Shown piece by piece: positions 35,963 through 48,690 of a DNA stretch of 64,000 bases. Origin of the DNA: Watersipora subatra (lineage: Eukaryota; Bryozoa; Gymnolaemata; Cheilostomatida; Watersiporidae); the NCBI RefSeq assembly GCF_963576615.1, contig NW_027045390.1:248001-312000 (forward strand), written 5' to 3'. The notes beneath the pieces are model-generated. The model ran no database searches and was not told the DNA's origin. It worked only from the letters and a program-made list of their open reading frames with translations. Made by a program: the position numbers and the translations under genes. The number at the start of each line of letters is the position of its first letter. Within the stretch, counting starts at the first letter, position 1.

Positions 35963-36650
35963 TCATCGCTTTATTGGGATCTCATCATAAAGGCTTTTGC
36001 TTTGTGAGGATTGTGCAGGGGATAGCAAATCTGTATCAATGGGTGTGTTTTGCAGCATCTGTAGGACATGCAAAATGCATTGTCCATCTTCTGCAGCTTT
36101 AATCATTGTTTTCTTCACTGTCTGTATGGCTCCCTCAACCAGTTCATTCAACCTTGAATAACCTTGGGCAAGAAATTTTTGTGAGTGATGTCTATGTGCT
36201 TCATGAAAGTTTTGAATTCAGTTGAGTTGTACTGAAGGCCATTATCTGACTGAATTACGCCAACTCGGCCAAAATCTGCTAAATTTTTAGTAAATTCAGT
36301 AATTATTGTCTTCGTGGTCAAGTCTTCTGGTTTTGACACATTGACCCATTTCAAATAGTAGTCTATATTTAGTAGACATTGAGTGACTTGTGAGTGAAAT
36401 ATGTCACTGCCTATTATCTGCCAGGGATGATCAGGTATTTCGCTGGAAGTCAAAGGAGCATGGCATTGTGCTGTATCATGTTGCTTGCAAACTAAGCATG
36501 AGCTGATGCAGGCTTCAATTTGCATGTTTATGCCAGGCCGAAACAATGCAGGTATTGCGTGTTGCTTGGTTTTTGTGATGCCTTGGAGACTTTGATGTCG
36601 CTGACTGATTATTTCAGCTTGTTTGACCTAAAGCACTATTAATCTTTTAC
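35963..36650 (-). pseudogene. Ty3/gypsy-type integrase relic
   Basis: Minus-strand frames together read as a retrotransposon integrase: zinc-binding end with RHQSLQGI and CLVCKQH, FRPGINMQIE, then catalytic-core landmarks IIGSDIF (first Asp), GVIQSDNGLQYNS (second Asp) and NELVEGAIQTVKK (Glu). A frameshift near 36,150 and a break near 36,546 split it. No RT or RNase H lies upstream. Dead element. Confidence 0.85.
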
Positions 36651-37016
36651 CCAAGAACAACAGTTTATTAAACTCAGATATATTAACCTTATGTTGCCAG
36701 TCTGGCTTGACTGACTGACCAACCCATGAAACATTTGTGAGCTCTTCCGTAAGCTTGGATAAATAAACTCTGAATCATCAAGTATTGACACAAATAATTT
36801 GCACTTCCAACTTCAACTGAGCATATTTGACATTGAGTCTTCACCTGCGAAAGAACAATGTATGACAATTCCTGAGTCTTTAACAACCTTCCTGCGAAAT
36901 TTCAAAAAGATGTACTCATTAGCATCAACTGATGTACTTAATAACTTACCTGGTCCAATTAAGTATTTCTTTTTTGGTCTCATCATGTGCTATACACTAT
37001 AACCCAAACAACATTC

Positions 37017-37203
37017 AGAGTATAGCCTAAGCACCTCGTCGCACATCATGAACATTGCTTATTCCAATGGAGACATCTATAAAACCAACAGGTCCGCAGA
37101 CTCTTTTTTTGACAGTTAAGGCTCCTAGCTGTAAGAGACTGAAGTACAGGGCAGAAAAACATATAAACTTAATATAATTGAAGCTAAAATAAATTGACAG
37201 ATG
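37017..37203 (-). repeat. LTR-like direct repeat, right member
   Basis: Partner of 32,826-33,010, ending about 140 bp before the right palindrome arm begins. Confidence 0.5.
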
Positions 37204-37341
37204 TTATTTGTTGCTGATCTGGTGTATGCTGACTGCTACAATGTTTCAACAGTCCTAATTCTGGCTGCCTCCTGTTATATTGTTGATATCCCTCTCCTTG
37301 TGTTTGACACTCTGTAGAGTTGCTGACTTCGTTGAATACCT

Positions 37342-39435
37342 GTTAGTATTTGTTGTAGCCAGTTACTCTCTTTTATATTAAGTGGTGTTGATAACTAATA
37401 TCCATTATTTAGTTGGAATTTTATGTTTTCATTCCTAAGCTCTTCATTACAATGGCCAGATAATTCCCAATCCAATTGATGTCCCATACATTCACATCGC
37501 ATCAGCTGTGATGGTTGGACAAATCCCATACTTGATATTTCCGGCAGCATAGCAATTGCTCTAGGTTTTCATATTTGCTGATTGGTCAAATATCGTTTTA
37601 AACCCTGACACATATTAGCCGTCAGGTGAAGCCAGACCCTAGCTTAAATATTCATGCCGAATCCGTCCTAATAATCTGCCATTTATTGGTTGCTTTGTGC
37701 GTAGCCCTCGGTCTTTATCAGTTTTTCCCAGCAGTGATCCTCATCTCAGTTCAATAACATTGGTTACACGCCTCTGTGTCATGTTTTTGGTTTTTCCGCT
37801 GAGTACATTTTGTGTGGCGGTCTCTTAATGCAGTGTCTCGTCGCGGCTAGTTAGTAGCTAGTCTTATTGTGCGACAGTTATTGGATGGCTTTCCATCGTT
37901 TGGCAAATTTGTCCCAGTTTGAGGAATGTCAATTATCCCTCTATCAGTTGTGATCTAGTCACCCCGGGGTTCATAATCGTATTTTCGTAGGTTTCTATAG
38001 TTATATACTCGTGCAATGGTCACCATGGTGCTGGAGTTGAATCATTTCATCTTAACAGTATTTAGCTGGATTGCATACTGGCTTGTTTGTCCTTTCATGT
38101 AAGTTGCCTATAATCATTCGGAATCCGTATATTCATAGTCACTTTTAAATATCTAGCCTTGTATATGCCATAGCATCAAGCTGTAAAGTACATGTATATA
38201 TGTATATGTAAAGTTATTAGAAGGTCATTCGGGAAATATATTGTGGTTGCTGTATCATTGCGATAGTCAACCATATTGAATATAATTATATATATATATT
38301 TGCTTATTAATTCATGTAAGTTGCTTATAATTATTCGGAATCCGTATATTCATAGTCGTTTATCTAGCTGTATATATGCCATAAGATCAAGCTGTAAAGT
38401 ACATGTATATATGTATATGTAAATTTACATAATTTACATTAAGTTATTAGAAGGTCATTCAGGAAATATATTGTGGTTGCTGTATCATTGCGATAGTCAA
38501 CTGTATTGAGTATAATTATTTATATATTTGCTTATTATTTCATGTAAGTTGCTTATAATTATTAAGGATCCAAACATTCTTTTTGTAGGTTTTATGTTAT
38601 TAAGTTTTTTGATTGTTTTATGTTTTGATATATATATTCATGTTAAGCTGGGCGCTGTAAGCTATTTTTATTCGTACTCTCTCTCATCATCATAAATATA
38701 ATTTGTCATCCGCTTTTGTTGTACGATCTCGTAGCTCATATCTTCTATTCACTCTATATAGTGGTCATTCTCTCACATTCCAGAATCAGTGTTTTCCTCT
38801 ATATCTGGTATCTCCTTTGCGTTAGTTCTGTACGATGTACGAGGGTGAAACATTTTCATGTACAAGTTTTAATCGCTTTACTGAAACTCAGCTTGGTTTT
38901 GCAAAGGGCTTGATACACGGTACTATGTTTGCTGTGACATCTGTTCGATACAAAGTATGAAACAGGCTCAGGTACTGACTTGAAAGGGCTCGGCTACAAT
39001 TTTTGCCAATCTCAAGTCTGAATAGGTAGCATCTACCTCCTATTTTGAAAGATATGTCTGTTGCTTGTTGATTGTAATAGTCTACATGTTTTAGTTTGAG
39101 AAATTCTTATATTTCTTGCATTCAACAGCCATATAAAAAATATACGCACAAACCACGTGTAAGTTGGTGAAGTCAAGCTACTAGCAGTTTTACACAGAGT
39201 ATGAATGACAGCCAAAGACACTGAAATATTTAAAAAACATTTTTTCCTAGGTGTTATTGACCTCTGACAATCTTTCTTCAGTGTTTCTACCTTGACTTTC
39301 TAAAGTCTGAGTGTCTTCTCACTAAATTATTACACAGACTGTTACTTCTATCTCTACAGGATGGTGCTGCCTCGATGTAGAAACAGCGCTAATTTTTTAA
39401 TTTTCCGATTCGTGAGAGTTTAATCTTCCCCCATC
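37342..39435. other. Inner right palindrome arm
   Basis: Reverse complement of 29,823-30,679 and 23,217-24,458 joined without the LTR element, so it shows the pre-insertion site (about 38,190-38,205). Upstream region of exon 1; no clear core promoter. Confidence 0.8.
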
Positions 39436-39572
39436 ATGACACTCTCTCATACGGTTGAGCTCGGCGACAAAGAAATCATCAAGATAATAGAGGAGTACCT
39501 AGCAAATAAACAGGTTGATATTGCCCTCATATGCTTGGAGAGAGAGAGAGAGAGAGTCGGGAATCATTAATG
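39436..39572 (+). CDS. WDR47: WDR47-like exon 1 with start codon, right arm (AG-tract frameshift)
   Basis: 137-bp exon, ATG at 39,436 in ccatcATGa, gtatgt donor. N-terminus MTLSHTVELGDKEIIKIIEE as in the left arm; one visible difference is Ile for Val after QVD. An (AG)9 tract follows the Leu of LICLE and leaves the frame wrong for the conserved SGIING codons; a straight reading gives a stop. WDR47 is a neuronal microtubule-associated protein with LisH/CTLH at this end. Confidence 0.75.
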
Positions 39573-39739
39573 GTATGTCCTGAATATGGTTCTGGTTGAA
39601 AGGGATACCTCGTTGTCATAAACCATGTCTAAAACCATTCATAGGCTTGTCTCTCCGTCAGACCTTCCACCAACAAGTTTGCTGAAAACTAAGTTAAAAT
39701 TCAAGTAATAGTATTCTTTTCTGACCTTCGCGCTATTAC

Positions 39740-40170
39740 AGTGTGGTAATTATATAATAATTGTATGATAATTACATAGTATTATATAATAATTGTATGA
39801 TAATGACATAATATTATATAATAATTGTATGATAATCGCATAGTATTATATAATAATTATATGATAATTACATAATATTATATAATAATTGTACGATAAT
39901 TACATTATTTTGTAATAGTCGTATGATAATTGAGTAATATTATGTAATAATTGTATAATAATATAACTATTATATAATAATTGTATGATAATTGAATAAT
40001 ATTATATAATAGTTGTATGATAATTGAATAATATTATATAATAGTTGTATGATAATTACACAATATTATATAATATATAAATAATATTGTACAATAATTG
40101 TATGATAATTACACAATATTATATAATACTTGTATGATAATTACATAATATTGTATAATAATTGTATGCC
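39740..40170. repeat. AT-rich ~30-bp minisatellite
   Basis: Inverted counterpart of 22,478-22,915. Confidence 0.85.
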
Positions 40171-40199
40171 GTATAATCTTAATGCGGTATGATCAAAGC

Positions 40200-40325
40200 C
40201 CTGTCTGGCTGTCTGAAGAGACAGGTAGATTATGAAAAAAGGATTTCACCAGGTGGGATTTGAACTCACCACATTTAGCTCAGTAGACAGACACTCCAAC
40301 ATCTACACCATTTGACCGTTTTGGC
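40200..40325 (-). mobile_element. tRNA-derived SINE (right arm copy)
   Basis: Reverse complement of 22,340-22,465 with near-identical boxes. It was inserted before the arms were duplicated. Confidence 0.65.
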
Positions 40326-40899
40326 TTATTACACAATAACTAGTACAGTTTTTGGTCTTGTGCACCGTGAGATAACGTAATCACTCATCACTATCGTTTT
40401 GTAGGGGAAGACGGGGCACAGTAAGCCAATTTTGGTTTGTTTCTCAAATAAAATATAAGTGACTGCTTGAATTGAGCTTAAACTTGGTCTATAAAAATTT
40501 AACATGTTATTATTATTGTATTTGAATTGTAATGATTCACTTTGGATCAATCGCGAGATTTTATTGTTTTTGCAACATTTTACACCTGGCTCACTTTGCT
40601 CCACTACCGGAGGCAAGGTGAGCCACCCAATGGGGCAAAGTGAGCCATAGCAATAAATATGTGATTTGATTGCACATAATATATATTTGATATCTTTTAA
40701 CTGTTTTAAAACATTGAGTGTGACAATTGTCTAACTAAATTTGACTTATGACTAAGACAGAACATGGTAAACTAATTATACATAGTTTATAACATAAAAT
40801 GTGGGAGCAAGTCGTATGAGCATTATCGTGAAATAATGTAGTAAAAAGTGTGTCGCCTACAGTCTCTATCAGCAGTGTTATTGAGAATAGTTTATCTTA

Positions 40900-41106
40900 C
40901 AGTGTAAGCAGATAAATCTACTCTGAATGTAGTTCGATTTCTAACCCTCAGAGTCCCACCAGTGTTTACTGGCTGCCCTAAAAATATAACTATAGATTCA
41001 AAGTCAACATCATACACGTCTTCCTCCTCTGGATAAACAAAGCAGTTTCCAGCTTTTCTTATGAAACTGATGGTAACTGAGTTTTCATTACATTTCATGA
41101 CTCTTC
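40900..41106 (-). pseudogene. C-terminal fragment of a transposase-associated protein
   Basis: After a tatgcag acceptor the minus strand is open for about 65 residues, with CNENSVTISFIRKAGN, FVYPEEEDVYDVD and RVDLSAYTVR. This resembles the small C-terminal domain found in invertebrate Tigger/Jerky-like or related transposon proteins. Identification is tentative. Confidence 0.4.
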
Positions 41107-41127
41107 CTGCATAATAAACATTAAAGA

Positions 41128-41748
41128 TTGACTTGCAACAAAATTCACATTACAGTTATTTGCTATCAAAACATTTACCATGTCTTACTCTGCTGTGTTG
41201 TAGTTCCAAAATAGGTGGAAATGGATTTACAAACTCTTAAAAGCTCAAAAACGAACAGTTAATCGCGGTCATTACGAGACCGCCATAAATTAGAATCTCT
41301 TTCCAAAACGGCTCAAATGGGACGTAGTTGTACCAGATGGCTTCTGTTTACACTTTCACGCAACCTCATTCGTCGAAATATTTTCACAAATATACTTCAT
41401 GCATTCAATGAAACCATGTCTATTGTCCTCACATGTCTATTTCATCGTCATTGTAATGCTGTCACTTTCAGCACTGATAACTTATAACTTACCGTGAGAA
41501 TTTATTTAATTTTTTAACCTTAGCTCGAAGGAGTACATATCATTGTCTGGTAAACATGACGAGCCTGTTGGTCACCTGTGATAATCAAAATATGTTGCAA
41601 AAATTATTCACGAAGTATGAGTCACATGATCAGATTACGACTAGATGATTAGTTCAAGTCGAAACAAAACTGTAAAGTAGCGATCATCTATATTTGATAC
41701 GGTCTTTTGATACCAAATAACTGTAATGTGAATTTTGTTGCAAGTCAA
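41128..41748. mobile_element. 621-bp element with ~36-bp terminal inverted repeats
   Basis: Starts ttgacttgcaacaaaattca and ends with its reverse complement tgaattttgttgcaagtcaa; the inverted match extends at least to attacagttattt. No ORF. It is nested between the two transposase-gene fragments. Confidence 0.8.
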
Positions 41749-42018
41749 CCTTAGCCAATTCCGTACCAAACTAAAACATGATTATTGATGTTAATATTGT
41801 CCCTAGTAGGAGGTACATCTTTACTTTCATCTTTATCTGGACTTTCTTCATCAGAACACAATAATTATTAGCCTAACTCTTCTTCCTCTGATGAAGAATC
41901 TGTTTGCTCTTTTTTCTTAGTTTTTCTTGTCTTGTTCTTAGTCACAGTTACTTTGGATGTTTTTAGCGTAGATCTAATCCAAGTAGACACATGTTGCTAC
42001 ACTTTAAACACCGGCTCA

Positions 42019-42116
42019 CCTGCTTTCTTGTTTCTTGACCAGCTTGGTGGAATACTCAAGTCATTAGCCATGCTGTATTTGTAAGCTAGTTCACATACTT
42101 TTTCAGTAGATAAACC
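42019..42116 (-). pseudogene. CENP-B/Jerky-type helix-turn-helix fragment
   Basis: The minus strand reads GLSTEKVCELAYKYSMANDL and then PPSWSRNKKAG before a gtgagc donor. This follows the KVRELAY...N.IP..W..NK.AG pattern of the first DNA-binding module in pogo/Tigger/Jerky-like proteins. The following catalytic domain is absent here. Confidence 0.45.
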
Positions 42117-43381
42117 TTAAAATCTGTTGTCTAGATTTTTTAAATGGCTAGCCAACTCTTCTTACTTCTCATGCAACACCTGAGATCCACGAGATCTCTC
42201 ATTCCTGCGCGAAGAGACGGTCACTTAGACGATGTTGTACAATAATGCAGTAACTTAAACAACTTTTTAGTTAAATGTAAGATTAGCTTGGTTAGATGCC
42301 AAGCTCATAGAACATGGTCACAAATTATTTAAATTATATCTATAAATTAAACAGGGTACATAGAACACTTGGGCACCTGCTTGTCCTGTCATGTGGAAAA
42401 AATACTTTTTCTGGAATATCCTTGATGTGCACCAAGCGATTAGCTAGCCTTAGATGAGAAAAGAAAATGTGGTGCATTCTTCTCTTGAGGTTGAAAGGTA
42501 GTTTTGTCAACCCAGTTTATCGTACATCACAGTGTGAGAAGGAAATTTATCACAAACTCTCTTGTACACCAGAGTACAGGGTTACGATGCATTAGAACGG
42601 AACTGCGTCAACGAAGTGCAGTACGCAATAATTTTGCAATACATTACAACTTTCTAATTCACAGTAGACATCCACTGCTACTGTGCTCCTGTTTCACATT
42701 GCCCATTGCTATATATTGGGCATTCACTTTTATGAAGCATTACCTGACAGGCACCACTTCACGCACGCATGCTCTGAATGCACATTCTTCATAACATGAA
42801 ACTGCTTGTGTACTGCAACTGCTGATTAGTATGAAGTTGATACTGTGGACCAGCTGACAATCCTGACTTTCCAAGCCTCTATACTGCATTGTGTACCATT
42901 TTTCACATACTGTGTTTAGCCAGTTCATGTAGGATACTCCTACTCTCACATCCTTTCATAATAGGAAGTCAGTCTGGCATTATCACAATTCTGATCGATG
43001 CAATTGAGGTTTTTGTGTTGTATTCTCTATAACATAATATGTTAAAAACGAAATAGATTTTTGCATTTCAACCATATAGCTAATTGTGATCAATTTGTTT
43101 GCCCACTCGTACTCAACTTTGACAGCATTCACATCTCGCCATCGTGCTGTGGTTGTGTCAAAGTCAACTTAATATTTGATTTTGTGATGAGTTTTCACAA
43201 AAATTGTGCTTAGGATGTATGTATGGTGTACTACTAACATTCCTACTACACCTTGCACTGCGAAATACACATTAGCAACACTCTCATAACATCTAGCACT
43301 GCACATTGTGCGGAAGGCAACCTAGCCACTGTATCAATACCACTTATCCCACGACCAACCACGAGCGAAGCGATTGTTTGA

Positions 43382-45575
<2,194 letters not shown>

Positions 45576-46362
45576 GTAAGTTGTCCTGACAGGTCATTAC
45601 ATGTGATAGTATCTGACAGGTCATTACATTTGAGAGTGTCTGACAAGTCTTTACAGGGTAGTGTGTCTGACAGGCTATTACATGTGAGAGTGTCTGACAG
45701 GCCATTACATGTGAGAGTATCTGACAAGCCATTACATGTGAGAGTGTCTGACAGGCCATTACATGTGAGAGTATCTGACAGGCCATTACATGTGAGTGTG
45801 TCTGACAGGCCATTACATGTGAGTGTGTCTGACAGGCCATTACATGTGAGAGTGTCTGACAGGCCATTACATGTGAGTGTGTCTGACAGGCCATTACATG
45901 TGAGAGTGTCTGACAGGCCATTACATGTGAGTGTGTCTGACAGGCCATTACATGTGAGTGTGTCTGACAGGCCATTACATGTGAGTGTATCTGACAGGCC
46001 ATTACATGTGAGTGTGTCTGACAGGCCATTACATGTGAGTGTGCCTGACAGGCCTTTACATGTGAGTGTGCCTGACAGGCCATTACATGTGAGTGTATCT
46101 GACAGGCCATTACATGTGAGTGTGTCTGACAGGCCATTACATGTGAGAGTGTCTGACAGGCCATTTCACGTGGGAGTGTCTGACAGGCCATTACACGTGA
46201 GTTTGTCTGACAGGCCATTACATGTGAGTGTGTCTGACAGGCCATTACATGTGAGGGTGTCTGACAGGCCATTACATGTGGGAGTGTCTGACAGGCCAAT
46301 ACATGTGAGTTTGTCTGACACTCACATTACATGTGAGTGTGTTTGACAGGCCATTACATGTG
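45576..46362. repeat. 24-bp minisatellite, ~32 copies
   Basis: Starts at the exon 2 donor. Mirror of 18,780-19,562, with nearly equal copy number in both arms. Confidence 0.97.
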
Positions 46363-46617
46363 AGAATACATATAATTATAGTTACAACTACACGTGCCAT
46401 GAAGTTGTCACTCATTGACTCACTGTTTTCTTGAAAAAAACACTTTTAGTTCTGATGCTACTTTGTTTGGATGTTTAGTTTCTTCAGTTTTTGTATTTTC
46501 GATTAAACACAGTCTGTTTCTGACATCTGTGATTGGCTAATGTCTTCCTTGGCTGTCATTCCATCATCATCCCTGTGGTTGGCTAGCAATCATTATTTTT
46601 TCATTTTGTTCATACAG

Positions 46618-46794
46618 AACCATGACTCCACATTGGACGAGGTCGTCAGCTGCCTCACTGAGTTAGAGCATCTTTGTTCTGATAGTAAGGAGTATGACAA
46701 CTTGTGCTTTCTATTGACTCTTCCCTCCATTTCCTCTGATCAGGCCTACAAGAATTGGAACCCTTCCAGCGCCCGTATCAACTGCTTTAACGAG
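46618..46794 (+). CDS. WDR47: WDR47-like exon 3, right arm
   Basis: 177-bp phase 0-0 exon, catacag acceptor. Contains LTELEHLCSDSKEYDNLCFL and NWNPSSARINCFNE. The 78-bp minisatellite begins within a few bases of its donor. Confidence 0.85.
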
Positions 46795-46799
46795 GTCGG

Positions 46800-47350
46800 C
46801 TCTCCATGTTGTTTTATTGCATGGGGTTACTTAGTCAGTGGGGTTATTATCTACACTCCTTGCTTTGTACAGTTACATGCTCTCCATGTTCCTATTGCAT
46901 GAGGTTACTTAGTCAGTAGGGTTATCATCTTCACTCCTTGCTTTGTACAGTTAGATGCTTTCCATGTTCTTATTGCATGGGGTTACTTAGTCAGTGGGGT
47001 TATCATCTACACTCCTTGCTCTGTACAGTTACATGCTCTCCATGTTCTTATTGCATGGGGTTACTTAGTCAGTGGGGTTACCATCTACACTCCTTGCTTT
47101 GCACAATTACATGCTCTCCATGTTCTTATTGCATGGGGTTACTTAGTCAGTGGGGTTATCATCTACACTCCTTGCTTTGTACAATTACATGCTCTCCATG
47201 TTCTTATTGCATGGGGTTACTTAGTCAGTAGGGTTATCATGTACACTCCTTGCTTTGTACAGTTACATGCTCTCCATGTTCTTATTGCATGGGGTTACTT
47301 AGTCAGTTGGGTTATCATTTACACTCCTTGCTTTGCACAATTACACTTCA
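46800..47350. repeat. 78-bp minisatellite, ~7 copies
   Basis: Mirror of 17,800-18,335, with unit-level substitutions between arms. Confidence 0.95.
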
Positions 47351-48173
47351 GTACTAACATTTGTAACTATACAGTAATCCATCACTACTTCCTGGCTCAC
47401 CATTCACGGATTCAGTACTTCACAGTAGAAAATTTTTGTTAAAATCGAGAGAAAATTAATTAAAAACCATTTAAAAAGTAAAATACATAAGACACATCAA
47501 TCTCATGAATTATAAACATGTGACTTCCTTCTCACAACGAACCGAGTTAACACAAGTATGAATATTCAGGTCAGATGAAGTCCAAACTACGTTCATACTA
47601 TGTAAGTGTATTCTGTGGTTTTAAATACTGGGACTGGGGTTGAAATATAAACTGTAGGTCAATCAATATAACTTCAAATTACTTATTATATAAGAAATCA
47701 ATACAATATGTTTAGAAAGCAGTGTAAGTGTTTTGGTGTTAAAATTTTGGCTCTTACATATACTTTAAAACATAAGCTTTTATTTAGCAAATTTTCACTT
47801 ATCACTGGGACGCCGGTTCCCCTTGACAACCTTATATCAACTGTACTTGAATATTCCATGTACACAGTTAGTATAGATAGCATGAGTTCCATTAACTTTG
47901 GCTGTGCTAAATGATAGATACAACCTTTGGCCTTAGTGAAGTTTTGATCACACATAGCCTAATGATACAATTGAACAACATTTTTACCATGAGGGTAAAT
48001 TTATCAAAACCATTGCTTGGCGAGGAGGTTTTTAGCCCTACCAGCAATAACTACAACCTGTACAGTATATTGAGCAAAAATTACAAATCATGGATGTAGG
48101 GAATGTTTAAACACGATGTTTGAGAAGGTTTTATGTTCTTATTTTGCTGTCAATATTGTCTCTGTTCTTTCAG

Positions 48174-48270
48174 CTATACCCACTGGTCAGCAGGTTCATT
48201 GGGCTTGAAAAGGCAGCACCGAGCAATTCATCAGCTAAACACGACAGACTAGTTAACCTGCTTGCTAAAG
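48174..48270 (+). CDS. WDR47: WDR47-like exon 4, right arm
   Basis: 97-bp exon (tctttcag acceptor) ending LVNLLAK plus one base, donor gtcagt. Its phase 1 end matches the phase 1 start of KIF21 exon A at 51,944, with only repeats between. Confidence 0.7.
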
Positions 48271-48500
48271 GTCAGTTTTCAGACTAGTTAATCTGTTCAC
48301 TATAGGTGTGTTTTCAGACTAATTAACCTGCTCAATAAAAGTCAGTTTTCAGACTAGTTAACCTGCTCGCTAAAGGTCAGTTTTTAGACTAGTTAACCTG
48401 CTTGCTAAAGGTCAGTTTTCGGACTAGTTAACCTGCTCACTAAAGGTCAGTTTTCAGACTAGTTAACCTGCTAGCTATAGGTCAGTTTTCAGACTAGTTA
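48245..48500 (+). repeat. 35-bp minisatellite containing exon 4 end and 5' splice site
   Basis: About seven units gactagttaacctgctcgct followed by aaaggtcagttttca. Each unit carries a possible ctaaag|gtcagt donor. Confidence 0.9.
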
Positions 48501-48509
48501 ATGGTACTA

Positions 48510-48690
48510 GTACCTTCCATTGCAATGAATTCTCCAACTGTGGACTATGTCATACCTATTGTACTCGTTGGTTCCGTTGCAAGGAAAGTTACAACTGTGG
48601 GTCATGTCATATCTATTGTATTTGTAGCTTCCATAGCAGTGAAAGCTACAGCTGTGGGTCGTGTCATAACCATTGTACGCGTAGCATTGT
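48510..48690. repeat. 57-bp minisatellite, ~3 copies
   Basis: Shorter counterpart of 16,255-16,635. It is joined directly to the TG-rich block at about 48,688, consistent with a deletion in this arm. Confidence 0.9.

Larger units (their letters stand above)
30680..37341. other. Palindrome spacer (6,662 bp)
   Basis: Sequence between the two arm ends. It contains two SINE-like copies, a MITE, a decayed Ty3-like integrase, short diverged direct repeats, and an inverted-repeat pair. 30,680-31,689 and 33,011-33,654 show nothing else recognisable. 34,296-34,511 (minus) is a low-complexity Arg/Glu-rich ORF. Confidence 0.8.
40900..43381. mobile_element. 2,482-bp segment present only in the right arm
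   Basis: The arms agree up to tttatctta (40,899) and again from gagctttatgat (43,382). The left arm has 6 bp between them. The segment contains transposase-gene-like fragments and a nested TIR element. No terminal inverted repeats or target duplication could be recognised for the whole segment, so it may be an insertion here or a deletion on the left. Confidence 0.7.
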
